DNA from: Proteocatella sp041738345
GTDB lineage: Bacteria; Bacillota; Clostridia; Peptostreptococcales; Filifactoraceae
Direction of reading: 5' to 3'
DNA: 32,035 nt
Assembly: GCA_041738345.1 (NCBI GenBank)
Contig: JBGSPX010000050.1
Span: 1 to 32,035, forward strand
The first letter of the stretch is position 1. Every line of letters starts with the position of its first letter. The position numbers and the translations under genes were made by a program. Shown here one piece after another: positions 23,753 through 31,853 of the stretch. The notes under the pieces are model-generated. The model ran no database searches. It was not told where the DNA came from and saw only the letters and a program-made list of their open reading frames with translations.

Positions 23753-24796
23753 ATGAAAAGATGGGGGAAAGTAGTAATAGCTATTGGTTTAATTATAGGA
23801 ACTTTTTCTATGGCTTATGCGGAAGCACCTCCGAAAAGTGCATCTGTTTTAGATTCAAAAGTAGCTAGTAAAAATACTGTAGAAATGAAAATATATAATG
23901 CTTTGGATAAAGTACAAAGTAAACTCGTCTTGAAAACACAAGACTTTAAGGGTAAGGATTTGACTAAGATAATTGAGAATATAGCAGAAAATGATAAGTT
24001 TTTTTATTATAAGGGATTTAGCTACACGATAAATAATAATATTGCTACTATTGAGTTTAACTATATTTCAGAAGGAAATCCTTTAGTTAAAAAGAAAGAA
24101 CTAGATAAAGTTCTTAAGACGATTATTCAAAAAAATATTAAGTCTAGTATGAGTGATTATGAAAAGGTAAAAGCGCTACATGATTATATTGTTTTAAATA
24201 CAGCTTATGACGATGAAAATTACGTAAAAGATACCATTCCGGAAGATTCATATAATGCTTATGGAGCATTAGTTAATCATAGAGCGGTGTGTCAAGGCTA
24301 TTCAGAAGCGCTAAATATTCTGTGTAAAGAAGCTGGAATAGATTCTTATGTAATTGATGGAAAGATGAATGATGGAGAATGCCATGCTTGGAATATTGTT
24401 CGTATTGAAGGAAACACATATCATTTAGATGTTACACATGATGATCCAGTGCCGAATGTTGATGGCTATGTTCAGTATAATTATTTTTTAACAACAGATG
24501 AGATGATGAAAAATAGTCGTACATGGGATACCAAAAAATATCCTTCTTGCAATACAACCAAATATAACTATTTCATATACAATGATTTACTTGCTAACTC
24601 TGAGTTAGATTTTATACAAAGGGTTAAAAGTGCAATTGAAAATAAAAAAGAGTCTATATTAATTGCATGTAATAATTTTGATATAAGTATTAGTTTACTT
24701 GAAAAGGCTTTATCGTCAGCAGACTATAATGAGCAGTATACTTATATTATTGATGATGAAAGTAAGTTGATTAAAATTTATAATTTAAAATATTAA
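23753..24796 (+). CDS. Secreted transglutaminase-like protein
   Basis: A 347-residue exported protein with a signal peptide cleaved after AYA (residue 23). The transglutaminase-like core is at about 125-240 with a full catalytic triad: C180 (AVCQGYSEAL), H211 (CHAWNIV) and D226 (HLDVTHDDP). The N-terminal 100 residues and the last 90 are not recognised. Bacterial members of this fold are usually cysteine peptidases or cell-wall associated enzymes rather than cross-linkers. An AAGGAGG site and a strong promoter precede the ATG, and a strong terminator follows, so it is monocistronic and unrelated to the neighbouring operons. Confidence 0.85.
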   Translation: MKRWGKVVIAIGLIIGTFSMAYAEAPPKSASVLDSKVASKNTVEMKIYNALDKVQSKLVLKTQDFKGKDLTKIIENIAENDKFFYYKGFSYTINNNIATIEFNYISEGNPLVKKKELDKVLKTIIQKNIKSSMSDYEKVKALHDYIVLNTAYDDENYVKDTIPEDSYNAYGALVNHRAVCQGYSEALNILCKEAGIDSYVIDGKMNDGECHAWNIVRIEGNTYHLDVTHDDPVPNVDGYVQYNYFLTTDEMMKNSRTWDTKKYPSCNTTKYNYFIYNDLLANSELDFIQRVKSAIENKKESILIACNNFDISISLLEKALSSADYNEQYTYIIDDESKLIKIYNLKY

Positions 24797-24817
24797 ATAA
24801 ATATTAAAATAATATAA

Positions 24818-24853
24818 AAAATGCTACTTTAAATTTGAAAGTAGCATTTTTTT
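24818..24853 (+). terminator. Intrinsic terminator of the transglutaminase-like gene
   Basis: Stem AATGCTACTTT / AAAGTAGCATT (24820-24830, 24838-24848), 7-nt loop, then a run of seven T. Confidence 0.92.
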
Positions 24854-24863
24854 GAAATTTTTC

Positions 24864-24892
24864 TTGAAATTTGTTTTAACATCTGATATACT
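24864..24892 (+). promoter_or_regulatory. Promoter of the glycine-riboswitch transcript
   Basis: TTGAAA (24864-24869), 17 bp, TATACT (24887-24892). Transcription should start near 24899, about 50 nt before the first aptamer. Confidence 0.7.
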
Positions 24893-24948
24893 TCTACAAA
24901 ACAATATTAAGTATATATTGTAAAAAACTTAATTAATCGGATGATGAT

Positions 24949-25110
24949 AGCGGGAGAGTGGCATATGCCCACCGAAGAAGTAAATCTTTCAGGTACCCCA
25001 TTAGGGAGATGACCGTTATCGGACGAGCCTCTGGAGAGACTTATTATAAGCACCGAAGGAGCAAGGTTCTATTAAAACTAGAACTGAAACTTTCAGGTAA
25101 AAGGACAGAG
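24949..25110 (+). ncRNA. Tandem glycine riboswitch (two aptamers)
   Basis: Two consecutive glycine aptamers are recognisable. The first (about 24949-25033) has GCGGGAGAGTG, CACCGAAGAAG, TCTTTCAGG and GGACGAGCCTCTGG; the second (about 25033-25110) has GGAGAGACT, GCACCGAAGGAGC, ACTTTCAGGTAAAAGGACAGAG. The short linker is typical of cooperative or kink-turn coupled tandem forms. It lies in the 5' leader of an amino-acid/sodium symporter. A spurious 82-codon frame that reads through the aptamers is not a gene. Confidence 0.95.
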
Positions 25111-25118
25111 ATATTCAA

Positions 25119-25186
25119 GGCATATTTTGTTATGCTCTTTTTGAATTCAGAGGCTATATTTGCGTGCGCAGATATAGCCTTTTTTA
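25119..25186 (+). terminator. Expression platform of the glycine riboswitch
   Basis: Two hairpins follow the aptamers: a small GCATA / TATGC stem with CTTTTT (25120-25140), and a strong 13-bp stem GGCTATATTTGCG / CGCAGATATAGCC (25152-25179, one U-G pair) ending in TTTTTT. The second is a clear intrinsic terminator 65 bp before the symporter start. Whether glycine turns expression on or off cannot be decided by eye. Confidence 0.85.
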
Positions 25187-25250
25187 GTATAGTGCCTTTT
25201 TCCTAATATCACAATTTTACAAAACACAACAAATTTAGGAGGAATTTTTT

Positions 25251-26612
25251 ATGGAAATGTTATTGTCTATTTTAACTAAAATTAATCAATTGGTATGGGG
25301 ACCACCACTTTTGATATTATTGGTGGGAACTGGAATTTATCTAACTATAAGCTTAGGGCTTATTCAAGTTACAAAATTACCTTTAGCGTTAAAAAGTATT
25401 TTTGATAAGGAGCCATCAGATTATCAAGGGGATGTTTCAAGTTTTGGAGCACTTTGTACTGCACTTGCAGCTACGATAGGTACAGGCAATATTGTAGGAG
25501 TAGCAACAGCTATAAAAGCGGGTGGGCCAGGAGCACTATTTTGGATGTGGATAGCAGCATTTTTTGGAATGGCTACTAAATATGCAGAAGGACTTTTAGC
25601 GGTCAAATATAGAGTTAAAGATGCTAATGGACAGATGTCTGGAGGGCCTATGTATTATATAGAGCTAGGACTAGGTAAAAAATGGCTTGCAAAATTATTT
25701 GCGTTTTTTGGAATAGGGGTTGCATTTTTTGGAATAGGTTCATTTACACAGGTTAATGCTATTTCATCTGCGGTAGCTCAAACCTTTAAATTACCTATGA
25801 CCGTAACTATTATTATAATTACAATTCTAGTAGCACTTGTTACCTTCGGAGGAATAAAGTCTATTTCAAAGGTTGCTGAAGGGATTGTTCCTTTGATGGC
25901 GGTATTTTACTGTATTGGAGCGATTTTAGTTTTAAGCTTTAATATTTCACAATTACCATATGCTTTTGTACTAATTTTTAAATCAGCGTTTACAGGAACG
26001 GCTATGACGGGTGGTTTCTTAGGTGCAACTGTAGCTATGGCTATAAAAAATGGGATTGCAAGAGGTGTATTTTCAAATGAATCAGGACTTGGAAGTGCTC
26101 CTATTGCAGCCGCAGCAGCTAAAACTAATTCTTGTGTTAAACAGGGTTTGATTTCAATGACCGGAACCTTTTTTGATACTATTGTTATCTGTACTATGAC
26201 AGGACTTACACTGATTGTAACAGGAGCTTGGCAGGGTGAAGGCTTGGAAGGTGCGGGAATGACTAATTTTGCATTCTCACAGGGACTTGGAAGCAGTATT
26301 GGTTCTTATGTAGTAACTATAGGTTTAATATTTTTTGCATTTACGACAATTATAGGCTGGAACTATTATGGAGAGCGTTGTACAGAATATTTATTTGGAG
26401 CAAAAGCAACAAATTATTATAAATTAATATTTATTTTATTGATTGGGAGTAATGTGTTTTTACAAAATGTTAAGCTTGATGCTATATGGATTACAGCGGA
26501 TATAGTCAATGGGCTTATGGCATTTCCAAACTTGATTGCGCTTATAGGACTTAGAAATGTTATTAAGCAGGAAACCAAAATGTATTTTTCAAAAATGAAA
26601 AAAGCCGCTTAG
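25251..26612 (+). CDS. AGCS family sodium:alanine/glycine symporter
   Basis: A 453-residue polytopic transporter of normal family length with about eleven helices. Signatures include TALAATIGTGNIVGVATAIKAGGPGALFWMW, MSGGPMYYIELGLGKKW, IARGVFSNESGLGSAPIAAAAAKT and IIGWNYYGERCTEYLFG. It imports alanine or glycine with sodium. The tandem glycine riboswitch in the leader argues that glycine is a physiological substrate. AGGAGGAATTTTTT precedes the ATG. It is transcribed alone; the next genes have their own palindrome and promoter. Confidence 0.95.
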   Translation: MEMLLSILTKINQLVWGPPLLILLVGTGIYLTISLGLIQVTKLPLALKSIFDKEPSDYQGDVSSFGALCTALAATIGTGNIVGVATAIKAGGPGALFWMWIAAFFGMATKYAEGLLAVKYRVKDANGQMSGGPMYYIELGLGKKWLAKLFAFFGIGVAFFGIGSFTQVNAISSAVAQTFKLPMTVTIIIITILVALVTFGGIKSISKVAEGIVPLMAVFYCIGAILVLSFNISQLPYAFVLIFKSAFTGTAMTGGFLGATVAMAIKNGIARGVFSNESGLGSAPIAAAAAKTNSCVKQGLISMTGTFFDTIVICTMTGLTLIVTGAWQGEGLEGAGMTNFAFSQGLGSSIGSYVVTIGLIFFAFTTIIGWNYYGERCTEYLFGAKATNYYKLIFILLIGSNVFLQNVKLDAIWITADIVNGLMAFPNLIALIGLRNVIKQETKMYFSKMKKAA

Positions 26613-26631
26613 ATTAAAATTAGTACTTATC

Positions 26632-26660
26632 TTTACACTTAAAGAGTAATATGATAATAT
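26632..26660 (+). promoter_or_regulatory. Promoter candidate of the fetAB-like operon
   Basis: TTTACA (26632-26637, five of six), 17 bp, TAATAT (26655-26660, four of six). The -10 lies inside the palindrome at 26646-26676, so a protein bound there would block transcription. Confidence 0.45.
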
Positions 26661-26676
26661 ATTATTATCATATTAC
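26646..26676. promoter_or_regulatory. 31-bp palindrome, probable metalloregulator operator
   Basis: Perfect 12-bp arms GTAATATGATAA / TTATCATATTAC around a 7-bp AT centre. The inner half-sites TGATAAT and ATTATCA match the halves of the Firmicute Fur box (TGATAATnATTATCA) but are 5 bp apart instead of 1. No T-run follows, so it is not a terminator. A second small dyad, GATATC-7-GATATC, lies at 26678-26696. It precedes metal-export genes, so a Fur-like or other metal-sensing repressor is plausible. Confidence 0.6.
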
Positions 26677-26718
26677 GATATCAATAAAAGATATCATTGT
26701 TTGAGTTTGGAGATAATT

Positions 26719-27375
26719 ATGGAAAATATAATATCAATAAAAAATTTAACAATTAGAAATACAATTTCATATCCAGATTTTGATATAAAAAAAGGAGAAA
26801 TAGTATTTTTGACAGGTGAGAGTGGAAGTGGAAAAAGTAGTTTACTAAAACTTTTCAATATGACAGAAAATCCATCAAGTGGACAGATTTATTATAACGC
26901 GCAAAATTTAAATTTTATGGATACCATAGAAGTTAGAAAAAAAGTATTATTGGCAGGGCAGGAAACTTATTTATTTTCAGGAACTATACAAGAAAATTTT
27001 ATAAAATACTATGAATATCTAGGGCTAAATAACTTAGAAAAAAGTCAGATGCTAAATTGTTTAAGAATGTGTAAAGTAGATTTTAATATAGACGCGAAAT
27101 GTGATGAAATGTCTGGTGGGGAGCGCCAGAGAGTATTTTTAGCAATTGCACTTAGCCTAAATCCAGAGGTGCTAATGCTAGATGAACCCACATCTGCATT
27201 AGATGAAAAGACTTCGAAAGAGTTGATTCAAAATATAGTTGAATTTTGTAAAGAAAAGGCAACCACGCTTATTGTAGTGACTCATAATCGCGTATTAGCT
27301 GAAGAATTTGCAGAGAAGTTAATAAATATGGAGGAGGGCGTTTATGAAGGGTGTAGTCGAGATAGAAATAATTAG
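26719..27375 (+). CDS. FetA-like ABC ATPase (metal export)
   Basis: A 218-residue ATPase with Walker A GESGSGKSS, Q-loop VLLAGQETYLFSG, signature MSGGERQRVFLAIAL and Walker B VLMLDEPTSALDE. It pairs with a UPF0014 permease whose gene overlaps it by 32 bp, the arrangement of FetA (YbbL) and FetB (YbbM), an iron exporter giving oxidative-stress resistance in enterobacteria. The start at 26719 follows TTGGAGATAATT; the in-frame TTG at 26701 would include this site. Export of iron is inferred from the family; the true metal is not known. Confidence 0.85.
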   Translation: MENIISIKNLTIRNTISYPDFDIKKGEIVFLTGESGSGKSSLLKLFNMTENPSSGQIYYNAQNLNFMDTIEVRKKVLLAGQETYLFSGTIQENFIKYYEYLGLNNLEKSQMLNCLRMCKVDFNIDAKCDEMSGGERQRVFLAIALSLNPEVLMLDEPTSALDEKTSKELIQNIVEFCKEKATTLIVVTHNRVLAEEFAEKLINMEEGVYEGCSRDRNN

Positions 27376-28117
27376 ATTTTTAATGATTTATACACTACTG
27401 ATAGTGGTACTTTTTGTAATGAAATTATGTAAAATAAATCAAAGTAAACTATTATTTGTGGCAAGTTTGAGAATGGCGGTGCAGCTTATAATTGCAGGAT
27501 TTGTCTTGACTTATATATTCAAAAATCCAAATCCATTATTTACTTCAGTTTATATTACGGCAATGATTTTATTTGCTACTCATAGAGTTATTTCAAAAAA
27601 TAACTGGCTAAATCTTAAATTTAAATTAGCTGTATTTTTTTCTATAATGATTGTGGGGTTAGGGACAGGGGTATTTTTTATAGGCATAGTTATAAATCAA
27701 AACGTATTCAATCCACAATATGCGATTCCTATAAGTGGAATGATTTTTGGGAATACGATGACGGGATTGAACTTGGGATTGAGCTCATTTCATTCAAGTC
27801 TTGAAAGTGAAAAACGGAAACTTGTTTCACTTTTAAACTTTGGTGCAAAACCTTCAGCTATACTTTTGCCCGTTGCTAACAAAGCTTTGGAAACAGCACT
27901 AATTCCAACCTTAAATGGAATGATAGGCTTGGGGATAGTTTCACTTCCGGGGATGATGACCGGACAGATGCTTGCAGGAACACTCCCAACTACAGCCATA
28001 CTTTATCAAATTTCGGTGATGATAGTTATTTGTACGGTGGTTTGTATGTCAGTGTTTTCGTCGATTTATATTGGATACCATACGCTGTACAATGAAAAAA
28101 ATCAGTTTTTATTTTAA
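27344..28117 (+). CDS. FetB-like UPF0014 ABC permease
   Basis: A 257-residue membrane protein with about seven helices in the UPF0014/FetB family. Conserved segments are SLRMAVQLIIAGFVLTYIF, IPISGMIFGNTMTGLNLGL and LPGMMTGQMLAGTLPTTAILYQI. The start at 27344 has GGAGGG upstream and overlaps fetA, so synthesis is coupled. With the ATPase it forms a two-gene exporter; about 100 bp of AT-rich sequence follows without a clear terminator before the lysine-riboswitch promoter. Confidence 0.87.
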   Translation: MKGVVEIEIIRFLMIYTLLIVVLFVMKLCKINQSKLLFVASLRMAVQLIIAGFVLTYIFKNPNPLFTSVYITAMILFATHRVISKNNWLNLKFKLAVFFSIMIVGLGTGVFFIGIVINQNVFNPQYAIPISGMIFGNTMTGLNLGLSSFHSSLESEKRKLVSLLNFGAKPSAILLPVANKALETALIPTLNGMIGLGIVSLPGMMTGQMLAGTLPTTAILYQISVMIVICTVVCMSVFSSIYIGYHTLYNEKNQFLF

Positions 28118-28224
28118 ATCTGGAATGATATTTTACACCTTGTTTTAAAAATATTTTTTTGGATTATTTGTTTAGAATACAGTATTTTCAAGCTACGATG
28201 AATAGCTAAAGTATAAATTTTTTA

Positions 28225-28253
28225 TTGACAACTGAGTTAATATATATTATCAT
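28225..28253 (+). promoter_or_regulatory. Promoter of the lysine biosynthesis operon
   Basis: TTGACA (28225-28230), 17 bp, TATCAT (28248-28253): close to consensus. Transcription should begin near 28260, just before the riboswitch P1 stem. Confidence 0.85.
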
Positions 28254-28263
28254 TGTTTTCAAA

Positions 28264-28432
28264 GTTGATAGAGGTTGCGGATAGATTAGTAAGTAATAGA
28301 GAAGGCATTCGATGAAATTACTGAAAGGCGATTCCGCCGAAGAACAATATCAGGCATGATTTGTTTCTGGGACAGAGTAGAATATACCCTGGACTCCTAT
28401 TTCAGATATGAAATAGAGGTGCTATCGATGAC
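28264..28432 (+). ncRNA. Lysine riboswitch (L-box)
   Basis: Core L-box elements are in order: GATAGAGGTTGCGG, AGTAAGTA, GAGAAGGCA, ATGAAA, TGAAAGGCGATTCCGCCGAAG, CTGGGACAG, CCCTGGACTC and the closing GAGGTGCTATC. P1 pairs GATAG (28267-28271) with CTATC. The 3' side of P1 (ATCGATG, 28424-28430) is complementary to the 5' arm of the terminator (CATCGAT, 28458-28464), giving a mutually exclusive switch. High lysine should favour P1 and termination. Confidence 0.95.
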
Positions 28433-28453
28433 AACGGATATTCTGATATTTTA

Positions 28454-28481
28454 GTTGCATCGATGCGGTGCAACTTTTTTT
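28454..28481 (+). terminator. Lysine-riboswitch terminator
   Basis: Stem GTTGCATCG / CGGTGCAAC (one U-G pair) with a 3-nt loop, then TTTTTTT. It lies 45 bp before dapA and competes with the antiterminator formed with the 3' strand of P1. Confidence 0.92.
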
Positions 28482-28525
28482 GTACACTTAATTAAAACTT
28501 ACGATAAATATCAGGAGGAAATAAT

Positions 28526-29407
28526 ATGTCAGTATTTAGAGGTTGTTCAGTAGCTATAATTACCCCAATGTATGAAGATGGAAGTGTTGATTTTGAAAGG
28601 TTTAAAGAAATAATAGAGTGGCAGATAGCTCAAGGAATAGATTCGATAACTGTATGTGGGACGACGGGAGAATCTTCTACACTAGATAATGATGAACATA
28701 TTGAAGTTATAAGGTTTGCTGCAGAAAAAGTAAACAAAAGAGTACCTGTAATTGCAGGTGCGGGAAGTAATGATACAAGACATGGAATTGACCTTTGTCA
28801 AAGAGCAGAAAAAGCAGGTGCAGATGCCCTTTTACTAGTTACCCCATATTACAATAAATGTTCTCAAAGAGGATTGATTGAGCATTATAGAGCCTGTGCA
28901 GATGCGGTAAATATTCCATGTATTCTATATTCAGTGCAAGGGCGAACGGGAGTAAATATTGAGCCACAGACGGTACTTGAGCTTTCTTCACATCCTAATA
29001 TCGTAGGAATCAAAGAGGCTAGTGGAAATATAGCACAGGTCGCTGAAATTGCAAGACTTGTACCAAAAGATTTTGATATATATTCAGGGAATGATGATAT
29101 GGTAGTACCACTGCTCGCATTAGGCGGAGCAGGCTATATATCGGTACTTGCCAATGTAGCACCTAAGGATTCTGTAGAGATGACGAGAAGCTTTTTTGAG
29201 GGCAATATAGAAAGAGCGAGAGAACTTCAGCTTAATATGAAGCCACTTATAGATGTACTATTCGCAGATGTTAACCCTATTCCAGTAAAAGCAGCTATGC
29301 AAATTTTAGGAAAATGCGAAATGACTTACAGACTGCCGCTTTGTCCACCTAGTGAGAAGGTATATGAAGCGATAAGAGTACAGATGCAAGCTTACGGACT
29401 TATTTAA
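28526..29407 (+). CDS. dapA: 4-hydroxy-tetrahydrodipicolinate synthase
   Basis: A 293-residue TIM-barrel aldolase that condenses pyruvate with aspartate semialdehyde, the first committed step to diaminopimelate and lysine. K163 (GIKEAS) forms the Schiff base. The proton relay residues T46-T47 (CGTTGES), Y108/Y109 (VTPYYNK) and Y135 are present, and R140 (GRTGVN) binds the substrate carboxylate. The usual YNVPxRT motif reads YSVQGRT here, a small departure near the active site. AGGAGG precedes the ATG. First gene behind the lysine riboswitch; dapB follows after 40 bp. Confidence 0.96.
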   Translation: MSVFRGCSVAIITPMYEDGSVDFERFKEIIEWQIAQGIDSITVCGTTGESSTLDNDEHIEVIRFAAEKVNKRVPVIAGAGSNDTRHGIDLCQRAEKAGADALLLVTPYYNKCSQRGLIEHYRACADAVNIPCILYSVQGRTGVNIEPQTVLELSSHPNIVGIKEASGNIAQVAEIARLVPKDFDIYSGNDDMVVPLLALGGAGYISVLANVAPKDSVEMTRSFFEGNIERARELQLNMKPLIDVLFADVNPIPVKAAMQILGKCEMTYRLPLCPPSEKVYEAIRVQMQAYGLI

Positions 29408-29447
29408 AAAATCATTTAAAATAGGCTTGTTATAGAAAAGAGGGAAT

Positions 29448-30200
29448 ATGCTAAGAGTAATACTTCATGGGTGTAATGGAAGAATGGGAAAAGTTTTACA
29501 GCAGATGATTGCAAGCACAGATAATATATGTGTGGTAGCAGGGATAGATAGAGAAGTTAATACAAATAATAATGAGTTTCCAATCTATAGTGATTTAAGT
29601 TTATGCACTCAAGATGCAGATGTAGTTATAGATTTTTCAAATCATGTAGCAGTGCCAAGTTTACTAGAAGCGTGCGTGGATAAAAAACTTCCTGTAGTAA
29701 TTGCCACTACGGCACTTGAAGAGGCAGAACTAAAACTTCTTGAAGATGCATCATTAAGCATTCCAGTATTTCATTCATTTAATATGTCACTTGGAATAAA
29801 CCTTATTGCAAAGCTAATGGATACGGTAATGGGTGTTTTGGAAGAAGATTTTAATGTAGAGATAGTGGAGAAGCATCACAACAAGAAAAAGGATTCTCCA
29901 AGCGGTACTGCACTTCTTCTAGCGGATGCAGTAAATGATGCTTGCAAAGTAAAGAAGGACTATATATATGGAAGAAACAGCAAGGATGATGAGTGCAAAA
30001 TAACGGAGCTTGGAATTCATGCAGTAAGAGGTGGAAGTATTCCTGGGCAGCACACGCTGATATTTGCAGGTGAAGATGAGATTATAGAGATTACACATAC
30101 TGCCCTTTCAAGAAATATATTTGCAAAGGGCGCACTTAAGGCTGCAAAATATATAGCAGGTAAAGAACGTGGACTATATAGTATGAAAAATATGATATAA
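29448..30200 (+). CDS. dapB: 4-hydroxy-tetrahydrodipicolinate reductase
   Basis: A 250-residue NAD(P)H-dependent reductase acting after DapA. The nucleotide-binding loop is GCNGRMG; the catalytic segment is EIVEKHHNKKKDSPSGTA (two His, then the Lys and the substrate-binding SGTA). FNMSLGINL, which lines the active site, is conserved. The usual GTTG motif between domains is ATTA here. GAGGGAATA precedes the ATG. It lies between dapA and lysA and is followed by a wobble-containing terminator hairpin. Confidence 0.95.
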   Translation: MLRVILHGCNGRMGKVLQQMIASTDNICVVAGIDREVNTNNNEFPIYSDLSLCTQDADVVIDFSNHVAVPSLLEACVDKKLPVVIATTALEEAELKLLEDASLSIPVFHSFNMSLGINLIAKLMDTVMGVLEEDFNVEIVEKHHNKKKDSPSGTALLLADAVNDACKVKKDYIYGRNSKDDECKITELGIHAVRGGSIPGQHTLIFAGEDEIIEITHTALSRNIFAKGALKAAKYIAGKERGLYSMKNMI

Positions 30201-30222
30201 GCAATAACTTGGGTATAAAAAT

Positions 30223-30257
30223 TGCGTTATAGTAAGTCAGACTATGGCGCATTTTTT
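30223..30257 (+). terminator. Terminator hairpin between dapB and lysA
   Basis: Stem TGCGTTATAG / CTATGGCGCA (two U-G pairs when read as plus-strand RNA), 9-nt loop, then TTTTTT. The wobble pairs work only on the plus strand, confirming direction. lysA and dapF therefore depend on read-through or on an unseen promoter in the 30 bp that remain. Confidence 0.8.
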
Positions 30258-30286
30258 GTACAGATAAATGATTAAGGAGAGATTTT

Positions 30287-31582
30287 ATGAGAAATGCAAG
30301 ATATATCGGAATAAATGAAAATGGAAATCTTACATTTGGGGGAGCTGATACTGTGGAACTTTCAAAAAAATATGGAACTCCACTTTATATTATGGACGAA
30401 ACTGAGATAAGAACAAGATGCAAGGAAATAAAAGAAGCGCTTACAGGAAAATATACAAATTCAAAGGTATTATATGCAAGTAAAGTGTTTAGTTGTAAGG
30501 AAATATATAGAATTTTAGCTGAGGAAGGCATGGGAGTAGATGTGGTATCGGCAGGTGAATTCTATACGGCTATTTCAGCAGGCTTTCCGAGAACGGAAAT
30601 ATATTTTCACGGAAACAACAAAACTATTTCGGAGCTTGAATATACTATAGAACAAAATATTGGATATATTGTAATAGATAACTTTTATGAGATGGAAAAT
30701 GTTCAAAAGATTGCACAGTCAAAAAATAAGAAAGTTAAAGCACTTCTAAGAATAAGTCCGGGAGTGGAAGGGCATACACACGAAGCAATATCTACAGGGC
30801 AGCTCGATTCAAAATTTGGATTTACTATGGATTTTGGAATAGCCCTTGAAGCGGTTAAAAAAGTACTTTCTATGAGCCATATAGAATTTAAAGGTATTCA
30901 TTGTCATATCGGTTCCCAGATGTTTCTTCCTGAAATATATAAGGCAGGAGCTGAAAGAATGACAGATTTAGCACTTGAGATAAAAAATCAGTGCAGTGTA
31001 GATATTGAGCAGTTAAACATAGGTGGTGGTTTTGGCGTTTATTATACAGACGAAGACAGTCCAAAAGACATAAGCGTTTTTATGGATAGTATAATTGAAA
31101 ATATTACACTTAATTGCCAACAGAAAAATTTAGAACTACCTAAAATCCTTATAGAGCCGGGACGATGGTTAATGGGTGAAGCGGGAGCCACGCTGTATAC
31201 AGTAGGTGCGATAAAAGATATTCCAGATGTTAGAAAATATGTAAGTGTAGATGGTGGAATGACAGATAATATAAGACCAGCACTCTACGGCGCAAAATAT
31301 GAGGCAGTAGTCGCAAATAAAGCAGGAGAAAGTGCAGAAGAAACTGTTACCATCGCAGGTAAATGCTGTGAATCGGGAGATAAACTCATAGTAGATGCAC
31401 ATTTGCCTAAACTTGAATCAGGAGATATTTTAGCAGTACTTACTACAGGCGCATACAATTACTCAATGGCTAGTAACTATAACAGAATATGTCGTCCTGC
31501 GGTAGTTATTATAAAGGACGGGATAGCTAGGGAAATTGTCAAAAGAGAAACTTTTGAAGACCTTATAAAAAATGATTTGTAG
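30287..31582 (+). CDS. lysA: Diaminopimelate decarboxylase
   Basis: A 431-residue PLP enzyme producing lysine from meso-diaminopimelate. K66 (YASKVFSC) binds PLP; HCHIGSQ, NIGGGFG and EPGRW are the cofactor and substrate motifs; CCESGD carries the dimer-interface Cys and Asp; YNYSMASNYNR closes the active site. AAGGAGAGATTTT precedes the ATG. It lies before dapF, which makes its substrate, in a compact lysine cluster. Confidence 0.96.
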   Translation: MRNARYIGINENGNLTFGGADTVELSKKYGTPLYIMDETEIRTRCKEIKEALTGKYTNSKVLYASKVFSCKEIYRILAEEGMGVDVVSAGEFYTAISAGFPRTEIYFHGNNKTISELEYTIEQNIGYIVIDNFYEMENVQKIAQSKNKKVKALLRISPGVEGHTHEAISTGQLDSKFGFTMDFGIALEAVKKVLSMSHIEFKGIHCHIGSQMFLPEIYKAGAERMTDLALEIKNQCSVDIEQLNIGGGFGVYYTDEDSPKDISVFMDSIIENITLNCQQKNLELPKILIEPGRWLMGEAGATLYTVGAIKDIPDVRKYVSVDGGMTDNIRPALYGAKYEAVVANKAGESAEETVTIAGKCCESGDKLIVDAHLPKLESGDILAVLTTGAYNYSMASNYNRICRPAVVIIKDGIAREIVKRETFEDLIKNDL

Positions 31583-31638
31583 TAGTTATGATTGTTAAAA
31601 TGCTTTCTGTCGGAAATATAATAATTTAGGAGAAAACG

Positions 31639-31853
31639 ATGAATATAATATATACCAAAATAAATGGAAATGGAAACAATTTTTTAGTAATGGACAATAG
31701 AACTTTAAAACTAGAGAATGATGTCAAATCATCACTTGCAAAGCGAGATTGCAATATAAAAACCTCTATGGGTGCAGATGGCGTTATGTTTGTAGAAGAA
31801 TCAGCGCATGCTGATTTTAGAATGAGAATTTACAATGTAGATGGTTCAGAGGT
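31639..31853 (+). CDS. dapF: Diaminopimelate epimerase, 5' exon (partial, interrupted)
   Basis: Seventy-one complete codons of DapF, which converts LL- to meso-diaminopimelate. Seen are the N-terminal KINGNGNNFLVMDN, SMGADGVMFVE and DFRMRIYNVDGSE; E. coli DapF continues GSEVAQCGNGARC. Here homology stops at the second base of codon 72 (GT-, presumably Val), one residue pair before the first catalytic Cys. Reading on through the inserted sequence gives only TNSYK and a stop at 31870-31872, so an unspliced message would make an inactive stub of 77 residues. The interruption has features of a group I intron (31854 onward). The 3' exon must lie beyond the window; if none exists, the gene is broken. 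GGAGAAAACG precedes the ATG. Confidence 0.85.

Noticed and set aside
24958..25206. 82-codon plus-strand open frame
   Set aside because: It runs through the two glycine aptamers and the terminator; no ribosome site, no protein-like composition.
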